Positions 1 through 7,378 of a stretch of 12,154 nucleotides of DNA are shown in pieces. A program made the translations under genes and the position numbers. Within the stretch, counting starts at the first letter, position 1; each line of letters begins with the position of its first letter. This stretch comes from JAFASC01 sp034669525 (lineage in GTDB: Bacteria > Pseudomonadota > Alphaproteobacteria > Rhizobiales > Beijerinckiaceae). Location: NCBI GenBank assembly GCA_034669525.1, contig JAXDNH010000186.1:1-12154 (forward strand). Direction: 5' to 3'. Under the pieces are notes generated by a model. It was not told where the DNA came from and ran no database searches. It saw nothing but the letters and a program-made list of their open reading frames with translations.

Positions 1-671
1 GCTACCTAGATTTCGGTATGTTCCAGATCGTCTGTTCCAGCCCCGAAATCCTCGTGCGCGTGCGCGGCGGCAAGGTCACCATTCGTCCAATCGCCGGGAC
101 GCGTTGGCGCGGCGCCACACCCGCCGAAGACGAGCGGCTCGCCGCCGATCTTCTCGCCGACGAAAAGGAATGCGCCGAACATCTGATGCTGCTCGATCTC
201 GGCCGCAACGATGTCGGCCGTGTCGCCGAGATCGGCACGGTTGATGTCACCGAGCAGTTCGCCGTCGAGCGCTACAGCCACGTCATGCACATCGTCTCCA
301 ATGTCGAAGGCAGGCTCGATCCGCGCTTCGATGATATCGATGCGCTGGCCGCCGGTTTTCCCGCCGGCACCGTCTCCGGCGCGCCGAAAGTGCGCGCGAT
401 GGAGATCATCGACGAGCTCGAGATCGACAAGCGCGGCCCCTATGGCGGCTGCATCGGTTATTTCGGTGCCTCAGGCGAGATGGATACATGCATCGTGCTG
501 CGCACGTCCGTCGTCAAAGATGGCAAGATGCATGTGCAGGCTGGCGCCGGCATCGTCTATGATTCCGATCCAGCCTACGAGCATCGCGAATGCGTGAACA
601 AAGCCAAAGCTTTATTCCGCGCCGCGGAAGAGGCCGTGCGCTTCGCGACCCGGGCGAAGCGCGCGCAGTAG
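1..671 (+). CDS. trpE: Anthranilate synthase component I, C-terminal part (5' truncated by window edge)
   Basis: TrpE converts chorismate and ammonia (or glutamine with TrpG) to anthranilate, the first committed step of tryptophan synthesis, in the cytoplasm. The reading frame is open from base 3 and gives about 222 residues of the chorismate-binding domain; full-length TrpE is about 500 residues, so the N-terminal half lies outside. Visible motifs in order are SSPEIL, RPIAGTR, the LLDLGRNDVGRV block, GTVSGAPKVRAMEIIDELE, GPYGGCIGYFG and GAGIVYDSDP, which together line the chorismate/Mg site. The GTR-x-RG position usually occupied by proline is tryptophan here (GTRWRG). The TAG stop at 669-671 directly abuts the stop of the convergent gene, and no trpG follows. 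PabB and other chorismate-utilising enzymes share the fold, but the LLDLGRNDVGRV and MEIIDELE blocks fit TrpE best. Confidence 0.96.
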   Translation, partial: YLDFGMFQIVCSSPEILVRVRGGKVTIRPIAGTRWRGATPAEDERLAADLLADEKECAEHLMLLDLGRNDVGRVAEIGTVDVTEQFAVERYSHVMHIVSNVEGRLDPRFDDIDALAAGFPAGTVSGAPKVRAMEIIDELEIDKRGPYGGCIGYFGASGEMDTCIVLRTSVVKDGKMHVQAGAGIVYDSDPAYEHRECVNKAKALFRAAEEAVRFATRAKRAQ

Positions 672-971
672 TTATAGCTTTTCGATCCGCGCCGCGTCGA
701 AGATTCCGAGTGGGCTAGCTTCAGCCGCGAGCGTGCGGGCAGATTTCACAAAGCTGCGTGACTCCGGCACGGCGAAATGCGTGAGCAGCGCCTCCCTGCT
801 CTCCCACTCTTCGACAAAGACGAGGCGCAGCGGGTTTTCGCAATCGACATGCACCGAATGCGAAAGGCAGCCAGGCTCTCCTCGCGAGCGGCGGACATGC
901 TCAAGTGCTTGGGCGCGCAATTCCTCGAAACTATCCCGGCGAGCGACGAGACTTCCTGTTACGATCAGCAT
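672..971 (-). CDS. ABM-domain (YgiN/LsrG-like) putative quinol monooxygenase
   Basis: A 99-residue protein that fills a single antibiotic-biosynthesis-monooxygenase (ABM) ferredoxin-like domain, the usual length for this family. Characteristic stretches are EPGCLSHSVH (residues 32-41), then RLVFVEEWESREALLTHF (about 49-66) and PESRSF (69-74). ABM proteins are small dimeric enzymes; some oxidise quinols or aromatic polyketides without cofactor, while others isomerise small metabolites. The substrate cannot be read from the sequence. The ATG at 969-971 is preceded by a GAGGGA stretch about 9 nt upstream, which acts as a modest ribosome binding site. The TAA at 672-674 begins at the base after the trpE stop. 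It is divergent from the DUF1304 membrane gene across 51 bp. There is no signal peptide, so it should be cytoplasmic. Confidence 0.85.
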   Translation of the reverse strand: MLIVTGSLVARRDSFEELRAQALEHVRRSRGEPGCLSHSVHVDCENPLRLVFVEEWESREALLTHFAVPESRSFVKSARTLAAEASPLGIFDAARIEKL

Positions 972-1022
972 CGCATTGATCCCTCAGTCCCGTTCTGGCC
1001 GAGACTTCCTGAAGGAAACATT
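972..1022. promoter_or_regulatory. Short divergent intergenic region between the ABM and DUF1304 genes
   Basis: These 51 bp separate two divergent starts and so must hold both leaders and probably both promoters, unless a promoter lies inside a coding region. The right end carries a good Shine-Dalgarno match (GAAGGAAA) for the DUF1304 ATG at 1023. On the minus strand GAGGGA precedes the ABM start. I found no convincing -35/-10 pair on either strand. The role is inferred from gene orientation only. Confidence 0.4.
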
Positions 1023-1385
1023 ATGAGACTGATCGCGCAAATCCTCGTCGGGCTGGTCGCGCTCGCGCATCTCTGGTTTCTCACGCTCGAGATGTTTTTG
1101 TGGACGAAGCCGCTCGGACTTCGCACGTTCGGCCAAACTTTGGAAAAAGCGCAGGACTCAGCCGTTCTCGCTGCCAATCAGGGGCTCTACAACGGATTTC
1201 TTGCAGCAGGCCTGATCTTCGGGCTGCTTTATCCGGAGCCGCGCGCCGGTTTGCACATTCAGATGTTCTTCCTGCTCTGCGTCGTTGCCGCAGGAGCCTA
1301 TGGCGGCTATTCCGTCAGCCGAAAAATTTTCCTTGTGCAGGCGTGCCCGGCGCTGCTGGCGCTCATCCTGCTCTGGCTTTTCTAA
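1023..1385 (+). CDS. DUF1304 family integral membrane protein
   Basis: A 120-residue, very hydrophobic protein matching the DUF1304 family as I recall it. The N-terminal pattern ILVGLVALAHLWFLTLEMF (residues 7-25) and the ANQGLYNGFLAAGLIFGL block (51-68) are family hallmarks. Four membrane segments can be placed at about 3-25, 52-70, 78-98 and 103-120, with short loops. The family's function is unknown. The ATG at 1023 has AAGGAAA just upstream. The same frame stays open further upstream to about 777, but that would run antisense through the ABM gene and lacks family-like sequence, so the shorter start is chosen. The TAA stop overlaps the scpB stop by 4 bp in convergent orientation. Divergence from the ABM gene suggests the two may be expressed together; this is inference. 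Confidence 0.88.
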   Translation: MRLIAQILVGLVALAHLWFLTLEMFLWTKPLGLRTFGQTLEKAQDSAVLAANQGLYNGFLAAGLIFGLLYPEPRAGLHIQMFFLLCVVAAGAYGGYSVSRKIFLVQACPALLALILLWLF

Positions 1386-2134
1386 TCTTCGAGATCGGGA
1401 TCGCGCTCGGGCTCTTGCGCAACAGCCTCGTCCTGCGGCTCCCCCAACTCTAGTTCCTCCGCGTCCGCCTCGAGCGGGTCCTCGTCCTCGCGCAATTCCA
1501 GCGCGTCGCTCGGCTGCGGCACGCCAAAGCCCTGCGGCAACCGACCATCGAACAGGCCCGCCCCTTTCAGTTCCTCAAGCCCCGGCAGGTCGCCAATCTG
1601 CTCCAGGCCGAAATGCAGCAGGAACTGCTCGGTCGTCCCATAGGTGATTGGCCGGCCCGGCGCGCGACGGCGCCCGCGTAGCCGCACCCAACCCGTCTCG
1701 AGCAGAACATCAAGCGTGCCTTTGGAAATCGCCACGCCGCGTACGTCTTCGATCTCGTGGCGCGTCACGGGCTGGTGATAGGCGATGATCGCCAGCGTCT
1801 CCAACGCGGCGCGCGAGAGCTTCTTCTCCTCGAGTTTCTCGCGGGAAAGAATCCAGCCGAGATCGGAGGCAGTGCGGAACAGCCATTTGCGGCCGACACG
1901 TACGAGATTGATGCCACGCTGGGCGTAGTCTTCGCGCAGCCGCGCCATCACCGCGCTGAGATCGCTGCCGTCCGGAAGGCGGCGGGCGATCTCGCCTTCG
2001 TCCATCGGCTCGCTCGCGGCAAAGAGCAGCGCCTCGGCGATTCGCGCGGCTTCACGCAACTTTTCCTCCGCTCCGGTGCGCGCGGCCTCGTCACGCTCCT
2101 CCTCGAAGCTGAACATGCGGATGACGTCTGCCAC
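1382..2134 (-). CDS. scpB: Segregation and condensation protein B
   Basis: ScpB is the winged-helix (kite) subunit that binds ScpA and, with the SMC ATPase, forms the bacterial condensin that compacts and separates chromosomes. This 250-residue protein shows the N-terminal helix EAARIAEALLFAASEPM, the central LSRAALETLAIIAYHQPVTRHEIEDVRGV block, and GWVRLRGRRRAPGRPITYGTTEQFLLHFGL, all standard ScpB signatures of its two winged-helix domains. The last 40 or so residues are an acidic tail rich in Glu and Asp, common in alphaproteobacterial ScpB and probably disordered. The GTG start at 2134 is chosen because AGGAG lies 6 nt upstream; an ATG six codons in (2116) is the alternative. It lies 9 bp after scpA, so the two are probably translationally coupled. 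Its TAG overlaps the convergent DUF1304 stop. Confidence 0.96.
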   Translation of the reverse strand: MADVIRMFSFEEERDEAARTGAEEKLREAARIAEALLFAASEPMDEGEIARRLPDGSDLSAVMARLREDYAQRGINLVRVGRKWLFRTASDLGWILSREKLEEKKLSRAALETLAIIAYHQPVTRHEIEDVRGVAISKGTLDVLLETGWVRLRGRRRAPGRPITYGTTEQFLLHFGLEQIGDLPGLEELKGAGLFDGRLPQGFGVPQPSDALELREDEDPLEADAEELELGEPQDEAVAQEPERDPDLED

Positions 2135-2140
2135 CGATTG

Positions 2141-2145
2141 CTCCT
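2141..2145 (-). promoter_or_regulatory. Ribosome binding site that decides the scpB GTG start
   Basis: AGGAG on the minus strand sits 6 nt before the GTG at 2134 and overlaps the scpA stop codon (2144-2146). This supports the GTG rather than the ATG at 2116 and suggests that ribosomes finishing scpA restart on scpB. Confidence 0.7.
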
Positions 2146-2971
2146 AAACCACGACGGAAAGCGCCGGCGGCTCGGCCGGACGCCGCCTGCGTATCCAGAG
2201 CGGCGCGAACGGCCGCTCCTGGCGCAGATCAAGTTCGCCTTCGCGCACCATTTCCAGCGATGCCGAAAAGGCGGAGGCCCGAACGGTGCGCGCCATTTCC
2301 GGGCTCACGCAGTACTCGAAGAGGTAGTCGTCAAGCACGGTCCAATCGAGCGCTCGGCCGACGATGCGCTCCAGCGCTTCGCGCGCCTCGCCGAGGGACC
2401 AGACGACCCGCTGGCGCACTGTCACATGCGATAGCGCGCGTTTCTGACGCTGGCTCGCATAAGCGGAGAGCAGGTCGTAGAGGCTCGCCTGCCATTGTGT
2501 AGAGGCGATCGTCTCTATGCCTTCCGGCTGACCGCGGGCAAACATATCGCGGCCGAGCCGCGGCCGGTTGACGAGCTGCCCTGCAGCAGCGCGGATCGCC
2601 TCCAGCCTGCGCAGCCGCAGCGCCAGCGCATTAGCAAGGTCGGCAGCATCCGCCTCCTCGCCCTTGGGCGGCTCCGGCAGGAGCAGCCGCGATTTGAGGT
2701 AGGCGAGCCAAGCCGCCATGACGAGATAGTCGGCCGCCAACTCCAGCCTGACGCGGCGGACTGCCTCGATGAATTCGAGGTATTGCTCGGCGAGCGCGAG
2801 CACCGAAATTCGATGGAGATCGACCTTTTGGCGTCGTGCCAGTTCCAGGAGCAGATCGAGCGGCCCCTCGAAACCGTCGAGGTCGACGAGAAAGGCGGGC
2901 TCGCTCTCGGCCCGTTCAACTCTCTCGCCTTCGAAGGGTAATTCCTCCGCCATCCTCTCCGCCCGAATCAC
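2144..2971 (-). CDS. scpA: Segregation and condensation protein A (kleisin)
   Basis: ScpA is the kleisin that bridges the SMC heads and recruits ScpB in the chromosome condensation complex. The N-terminal kleisin segment is plain: FLVDLDGFEGPLDLLLELAR followed by QKVDLHRISVLALAEQYLEFI. The helical LAADYLVMAAWLAYLKSRLLLP block follows, then a long middle region, and the C-terminal winged helix includes LERIVGRALDWTVLDDYLFEY. Length is 275 residues from a GTG at 2971, or 269 from the ATG at 2953. The GTG has no good ribosome binding site, whereas GGAGAGG lies directly before the ATG with tight spacing, so the start is uncertain. It follows nagZ by 58 bp (76 bp for the ATG) and precedes scpB by 9 bp. 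Adjacent scpA and scpB genes are common across bacteria. Confidence 0.95.
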   Translation of the reverse strand: MIRAERMAEELPFEGERVERAESEPAFLVDLDGFEGPLDLLLELARRQKVDLHRISVLALAEQYLEFIEAVRRVRLELAADYLVMAAWLAYLKSRLLLPEPPKGEEADAADLANALALRLRRLEAIRAAAGQLVNRPRLGRDMFARGQPEGIETIASTQWQASLYDLLSAYASQRQKRALSHVTVRQRVVWSLGEAREALERIVGRALDWTVLDDYLFEYCVSPEMARTVRASAFSASLEMVREGELDLRQERPFAPLWIRRRRPAEPPALSVVV

Positions 2972-3008
2972 TCACTTGCCGAATCGCTTGTGGCATTGTG
3001 AGCCTTCA

Positions 3009-3038
3009 GAGCGGCGAAAAGTGGTCTTTTCAGACCGC
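3009..3038 (-). terminator. Weak hairpin with T-run overlapping the nagZ stop
   Basis: On the minus strand GGTCT pairs with AGACC around a GAAA (GNRA-type) loop, and a TTTT run follows two bases after the stem. The stem is only 5 perfect base pairs and overlaps the nagZ TGA codon (3030-3032). It could be a leaky terminator, an attenuator before scpA, or an RNA 3'-end stabiliser. Because scpA and scpB lie downstream on the same strand, full termination is unlikely. Confidence 0.3.
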
Positions 3039-4046
3039 CATCGCAAGGGCGGAGTTGAGACGGGCCCGGGCGTCCACAGGATCGAAATCGGCCGCCGGCG
3101 GGCGCAGCCTAGCAAGGGCAGCCTCGGCGCGCTGCAGCGCACGGCCGGCGAGCGGCGGGGTGACGTCTGCCACCTCCTGCATCTCCTCCGGCTCCCCATT
3201 GCAGTGCAGGACCACATCGATCCCGGCGCCCAGCGCCGCCTCGGTCCTTTCGCGCAGCGTGCCGGATAGCGCCTGCATCGAGAGATCGTCGCTGATCAGC
3301 AGGCCATCGAAGCCGATTTTTTCGCGGATGATCGCCTGGATGACGATCGGCGAGATCGTGGCCGGCCGCTCCGGGTCCAAAGCGCGATAGACGACATGGG
3401 CGCTCATGCCGATCGGCAAATCCGCGTTCGCGACGAAGGGCGCGAAGTCGAAAGCTTCGAGTTCGGCGAGCGGCGCATCGACAACCGGCAGTTCGAGATG
3501 GCTGTCGCTTAGCGCGCGGCCATGGCCCGGCAGGTGTTTCATCACCGGCAGGACACCCGCGCTGAGGAGGCCATCTGCCGCCGCCCGGCCGAGACGAGCG
3601 ATTGCGGCGGGGTCGCCTCCGTAGGAGCGATCGCCGATCACGCGATGGCTGTCCGGGTAGGTAACGTCAAGAACAGGCAGGCAATCGACATTGACGCCAA
3701 CCGCCAGGAGATCGTTCGCAATGAGTTGCGCGGTCAGGCGGACGAGCTTCGCCGCGGCCTCTATGTCGCCCAAGGCCGAAAGATAGCTTGCGCCTGATGG
3801 ATAGGCCGGCCAATGCGGCGGCCCGAGACGCTGGACCCGTCCGCCTTCCTGGTCGATGAGGACTGGCGCTTCGGCGCGGCCTACGGCCTCACGAAAAGAG
3901 GATGTGAGTTCAGCAAGTTGCGCCGGACTATCGACATTGCGTTTGAAGAGAATCAGACCCCAGGGCTGGGCCTCACGGAAGAAGCGCCGTTCCCAGGTGG
4001 TGAGGCTCGGCCCCGCGCATCCGCAGATGAAGGCCGAGACCGGCAT
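3030..4046 (-). CDS. nagZ: Beta-N-acetylhexosaminidase, glycoside hydrolase family 3
   Basis: NagZ removes GlcNAc from GlcNAc-anhydroMurNAc peptides in the cytoplasm during cell-wall recycling; in many Gram-negatives its products also influence beta-lactamase induction. The 338-residue length is normal for the single-domain form. Visible signatures are LIDQEGGRVQRL (63-74), the family motif KHLPGHG with downstream DSH (170-183), whose Asp/His pair serves as the acid/base dyad, and the nucleophile loop ISDDLSM (251-257), with Asp253 the expected nucleophile. There is no signal peptide, in keeping with a cytosolic enzyme. The ATG at 4046 has AGGA about 8 nt upstream. It follows the SPOR-domain gene by 40 bp. 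A peptidoglycan-binding protein next to a peptidoglycan recycling enzyme is a sensible pairing, and the order is shared by many alphaproteobacteria. Confidence 0.97.
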   Translation of the reverse strand: MPVSAFICGCAGPSLTTWERRFFREAQPWGLILFKRNVDSPAQLAELTSSFREAVGRAEAPVLIDQEGGRVQRLGPPHWPAYPSGASYLSALGDIEAAAKLVRLTAQLIANDLLAVGVNVDCLPVLDVTYPDSHRVIGDRSYGGDPAAIARLGRAAADGLLSAGVLPVMKHLPGHGRALSDSHLELPVVDAPLAELEAFDFAPFVANADLPIGMSAHVVYRALDPERPATISPIVIQAIIREKIGFDGLLISDDLSMQALSGTLRERTEAALGAGIDVVLHCNGEPEEMQEVADVTPPLAGRALQRAEAALARLRPPAADFDPVDARARLNSALAMAV

Positions 4047-4062
4047 CGCAAAGTCCTGTTTC

Positions 4063-4095
4063 GATCAGTTCTTGATCAGTTCTTGATCAGTTCTT
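4063..4095 (-). repeat. Three perfect tandem copies of an 11-bp unit at the end of the SPOR gene
   Basis: On the plus strand the unit GATCAGTTCTT occurs at 4063-4073, 4074-4084 and 4085-4095 without a mismatch. Read on the minus (coding) strand each copy carries AAGAACTGATC, so the first copy encodes the last codons and TGA of the SPOR protein. Because 11 is not a multiple of 3, the TGA triplets of the three copies (4089-4087, 4078-4076, 4067-4065) fall in three different frames. The repeat occupies most of the 40-bp gap before nagZ. Confidence 0.97.
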
Positions 4096-5523
4096 GGCGA
4101 CGAAGCAGTCGCCGCCCTTCGACTTGATTTTTCCGCAGAGAGAGTTGGCCTCCTCACGCGACAGGCTGCTGATGCGGACGCGATAGATCGACTTCTCTCC
4201 GACCTCGGCCTTCACGACAGAAGGCTGATGGCCATCCAGAACCGCACCGAACTTTTGCCCAAGGCGTTTCGAGATGCTGCGTGCGTCCTGCTCGCTGCCC
4301 GGCGCCGCGAGCTGGACGGCGAAGCCGCCGCCGGTCCCCGCGCTTTGCGTGGGGGTGGTATCCGTTGCGTTATTGTCCTCGGCAGAGGCGACCTTAATCG
4401 AGTCCGGCTTTGGCTTCGCAGCCGTGACCTTCGGCTTGGCGGGTGGCGGCGTGGTGGAAACAGGCTGATCGCCCACAGCCGGCGCGGCAGCCTCCACCTT
4501 CGGCGCCATTGCAATGCGGGTGGTCGCCTTTGGCGTGGCGCTCTTCGGGAGGCCGCTATCGGCCCCCTGCGCACTCGGCGCCGGGCGGCCGGCAGCAATG
4601 GCCGCGATCGGGTCATTTGCAGAGGCCGGGGAAGCGTCCGCGACAGTCAGCGAACCGTCGGGACGGACCGAGACCGTTTTCACCCGCTTCGGCTCCGGAA
4701 AGCCGTTGTTGGTGGTTGAAACGCTCGCGGCGGGCGGCGGCGGCACTGGAACGGACGCGGCACCCTGTCCCATCGGGGTGGAAACCGAGCCGTCTTTCGG
4801 TCCGCCGAGCGTGATCACGCGCATCTGCTTGACCTGCTGGTCGAGATCGACGGGGCGCTCCTCGCGGCTCACCACCTTGCTGACCTGCGAACCAGCCGCC
4901 CGATCAAGGACCGAGGCGCTTTGGTTTGGCACGTTCACGCCGCCCGGGTTATCCGGCGCCACCTTAACGGGGCCGGCGGGGGCCTTGACCAGCGCGAGTT
5001 CCTGCGAGCCCGGCGCCTTGCCCCGCATCGCAAAGCTCGCACCGATCCCGACGAGACCGGCGCAGACGATCGCTCCCATCGCATAAAGCGGGCGGCGGGA
5101 ACGGCGGGCGGCCGGCTGCGGCTCCTCATAGACTGCATCCTGCTCAGCCCAGGCGGCCGGATCGGCATATTCGTCCTCGCCTGCCGGTTTGTGGGCAGCC
5201 ACTGGCGGCGCATGGCTGGGCACGACATCCGGCGGCAGGTCGGCAGTGTGATCGGCATCGAGGGGGCCGCGGAGGTCGGCGAAAAAGGCGTGCTGCCGGC
5301 CAAGTGCCGGGCTGGCCGGGGGCCGACGTTCGGGAGCCTGGCGGGGCGCGGCAAAAAGCGCGCGGAAGGGATCGTCACCGGAAAGGTTTTTGGCGTCGAC
5401 AAGCCGGGCAAGTTCGGCCAGCGGATCCTCGTAGCTCGCCGGCGAAGACGCGGGAGCGCGCAGCCGCCGCTCAAATTCAGCGACATCGATTTCCGAGCGA
5501 AGTTTGTTGGCAGACTCACTCAT
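4087..5523 (-). CDS. SPOR-domain, single-pass membrane protein
   Basis: A 478-residue protein with a cytoplasmic N-terminal region (1-140), one transmembrane helix at about 145-166 (YAMGAIVCAGLVGIGASFAM, preceded by RRSRR), a long Pro/Ala/Ser/Val-rich low-complexity periplasmic linker (about 170-395), and a C-terminal SPOR domain (about 398-478, starting GGGFAVQLAAPGSEQDARSI). SPOR domains bind glycan strands stripped of stem peptides and bring proteins to the division septum, so a role in division or envelope remodelling is inferred. The C-terminal domain has two cysteines, Cys in SLCGKI and GDCFV, which could form a disulfide as in other SPOR proteins. The ATG at 5523 is chosen over an upstream in-frame start because GAGGT lies 5 nt before it. 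It lies between argS and nagZ, the usual alphaproteobacterial place for such a gene. Confidence 0.92.
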   Translation of the reverse strand: MSESANKLRSEIDVAEFERRLRAPASSPASYEDPLAELARLVDAKNLSGDDPFRALFAAPRQAPERRPPASPALGRQHAFFADLRGPLDADHTADLPPDVVPSHAPPVAAHKPAGEDEYADPAAWAEQDAVYEEPQPAARRSRRPLYAMGAIVCAGLVGIGASFAMRGKAPGSQELALVKAPAGPVKVAPDNPGGVNVPNQSASVLDRAAGSQVSKVVSREERPVDLDQQVKQMRVITLGGPKDGSVSTPMGQGAASVPVPPPPAASVSTTNNGFPEPKRVKTVSVRPDGSLTVADASPASANDPIAAIAAGRPAPSAQGADSGLPKSATPKATTRIAMAPKVEAAAPAVGDQPVSTTPPPAKPKVTAAKPKPDSIKVASAEDNNATDTTPTQSAGTGGGFAVQLAAPGSEQDARSISKRLGQKFGAVLDGHQPSVVKAEVGEKSIYRVRISSLSREEANSLCGKIKSKGGDCFVAKN

Positions 5524-5569
5524 TTTCCACCTCGTGAGGCGACGCGGGACCACGGACCTGATTTGCCAT

Positions 5570-5583
5570 CTGCCTGCGGGCAG
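5570..5583 (-). other. Small hairpin immediately after the argS stop
   Basis: CTGCC and GGCAG form a 5-bp stem with a 4-nt loop starting at the first base after the argS stop. No T-run follows, so it is not a standard terminator; it might be a weak stabilising or processing structure, or chance in GC-rich DNA. The remaining gap to the SPOR start (5524-5569) shows only its ribosome binding site. Confidence 0.25.
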
Positions 5584-7368
5584 CTATCGCATCTCATCCG
5601 GGGCATTCACACCAAGAACAGACAGGCCCGACGCCAGAACCGAAGTTAACGAGCAGACCAAAGCTAGTCTGGCGCTCGATAAATCTCTCTCTTCCTCATT
5701 AACAAAGCGTAATTGTGGCTGATCTTTGCCTCGATTCCAGTGAGAATGGAACAAAGCCGCGAGGTCGTGCAGGTAAAACGCGACCCGGTGGGGCTCGTGT
5801 GCGAATGCGGCCGCCTCGATCGCCCGGGGATACTGGGCGATAAGCTTGATCAGCGCGATTTCGCCCTCATCGGTGAGCCGCGTGAGATCGGCGCGGGCGA
5901 GCGCGGCAGCGGACAAATCCATATCGGCAAAGGTTGCCCGTGCCTGCCGAAACACCGATTTCGTCCGCGCGTGCGCGTACTGGACATAGAAAACCGGATT
6001 GTCCTTCGACTGTTCGATGACTTTGGCGAGGTCGAATTCGAGCGGCGCGTCGTTCTTGCGAAAGAGCATCATGAAGCGCACGGCATCGACGCCGACCTCA
6101 TCGACCACTTCCCGCAACGTGACGAAATCGCCCGAGCGTTTCGACATTTTGACCGGTTCGCCGGCGCGCATGAGCTGCACGAGCTGGCAGAGCTTGACGT
6201 CGAGCTCCGCTTGGCCCTGCGATAGCGCGATAACAGCGGCGCGCATGCGTTTGACATAGCCCCCGTGATCGGCGCCCCAGACGTCGATCAGGTTCATAAA
6301 GCCACGATCGATTTTGGTTTTGTGATAGGCGATGTCCGAGGCGAAGTAAGTGTAGCCGCCATCGGATTTCTTGAGCGGCCGGTCGACGTCGTCACCGAAC
6401 TCGGTCGAGCGGAACAAAGTCTGCTCGCGATCTTCCCAATCTTCTGACGGCGCGCCCTTCGGCGGCGGCAGGCGGCCTTCATAGACAAGGTCCCTGTTGC
6501 GCAACTCCTCTATTGCTGCGGCGACCAGATCGCCCTTGCTGCCGCCTGTCAAAGAGCGCTCTGAGAAAAACACGTCGTGTTTGATCTTCAGCGCCGCGAG
6601 ATCGTCGCGGATCATGTCCATCATCGCCTCGATCGCGGCGGCGCGTACCGGCTGGAGCCACTCCTCTTCCGGTTTATCGAGAAGATCGCGGCCGAATTTT
6701 TTCGCAAGTACCGCGCCGACCGGCTTCAGATAATCGCCGGGATAAAGCCCCTGCGGGATTTCGCCGACCGTCGCGCCGAGCGCTTCGCGATAGCGCAGAT
6801 AGGCGGAGCGCGCGAGCACATCGACCTGCGCGCCCGCATCGTTGATGTAATATTCGCGCGTGACATCATCACCAGCGAACGCAAGCAGATTGGCAAGCGC
6901 ATCGCCGAACACGGCGCCGCGGCCATGACCGACATGCATTGGTCCCGTCGGATTTATGGAGACATATTCGACGTTGACTTTTTCCGGCGTGCGCCCTGCC
7001 CGATCGGCAGGTGCGCGACCGAAAGCGGTGCCGAGCGCTAAAACCTCACGCAGAACGCGGACGAACACATGCGGCTTGAGGCGAATGTTGAGAAAGCCCG
7101 GCCCCGCGACTTCCGCCTCCGCGACATCCGGATCTTCGGCCAGCAGACCGGCGATTTCCGACGCAAGCTGACGCGGATTGGCGAAATGCGGTTTGCCGTC
7201 CTTTGCGAGCACCATGGCGACGTTGGAGGCGAGATCGCCGTGACTTGCATCGCGCGGCGGCTCGACGACGAAGCGGGATTTGTCGAGGCCGCCCGGCAAT
7301 CGTCCGGATGCCGCAATCGCATCGACGTGGCGCCCGATACGCTCGTGAAATTCGGCGAAAACGTTCAT
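5584..7368 (-). CDS. argS: Arginyl-tRNA synthetase
   Basis: A class I aminoacyl-tRNA synthetase that charges tRNA-Arg with arginine in the cytoplasm. The 594-residue length is typical. The N-terminal Add-1 domain covers about 1-110. The nucleotide-binding core starts with VNVEYVSINPTGPMHVGHGR (131-150), where HVGH (145-148) is the HIGH motif. ADHGGYVKRM (366-375) follows, and KMSKRSGDF (407-415) is an intact KMSKS-type loop; many ArgRS have a degenerate version. The C-terminal DALR anticodon-binding helical bundle includes NPVFYVQYAHAR. The ATG at 7368 lies 10 bp after the dgt stop and lacks a clear Shine-Dalgarno, so translational coupling with dgt is likely. A TTG at 7404 within the end of dgt is open in frame but is also without a good binding site. 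Confidence 0.98.
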   Translation of the reverse strand: MNVFAEFHERIGRHVDAIAASGRLPGGLDKSRFVVEPPRDASHGDLASNVAMVLAKDGKPHFANPRQLASEIAGLLAEDPDVAEAEVAGPGFLNIRLKPHVFVRVLREVLALGTAFGRAPADRAGRTPEKVNVEYVSINPTGPMHVGHGRGAVFGDALANLLAFAGDDVTREYYINDAGAQVDVLARSAYLRYREALGATVGEIPQGLYPGDYLKPVGAVLAKKFGRDLLDKPEEEWLQPVRAAAIEAMMDMIRDDLAALKIKHDVFFSERSLTGGSKGDLVAAAIEELRNRDLVYEGRLPPPKGAPSEDWEDREQTLFRSTEFGDDVDRPLKKSDGGYTYFASDIAYHKTKIDRGFMNLIDVWGADHGGYVKRMRAAVIALSQGQAELDVKLCQLVQLMRAGEPVKMSKRSGDFVTLREVVDEVGVDAVRFMMLFRKNDAPLEFDLAKVIEQSKDNPVFYVQYAHARTKSVFRQARATFADMDLSAAALARADLTRLTDEGEIALIKLIAQYPRAIEAAAFAHEPHRVAFYLHDLAALFHSHWNRGKDQPQLRFVNEEERDLSSARLALVCSLTSVLASGLSVLGVNAPDEMR

Positions 7369-7378
7369 GGACGCGGCG

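Noticed and set aside
777..1022. N-terminal extension of the DUF1304 protein to an upstream in-frame start
   Set aside because: It would run antisense through the ABM gene, is not hydrophobic or family-like, and the ATG at 1023 has a good ribosome binding site and the normal family length.
1757..2434. + strand open frame across the scpA/scpB junction
   Set aside because: Both condensin genes on the minus strand are clear; this frame has no domain and crosses their boundary.
4514..5649. Several long + strand open frames opposite the SPOR gene
   Set aside because: The SPOR gene is Pro/Ala/Ser-rich, which leaves few stops on the other strand; the translated products are low-complexity Arg/Gly-rich strings without domains.
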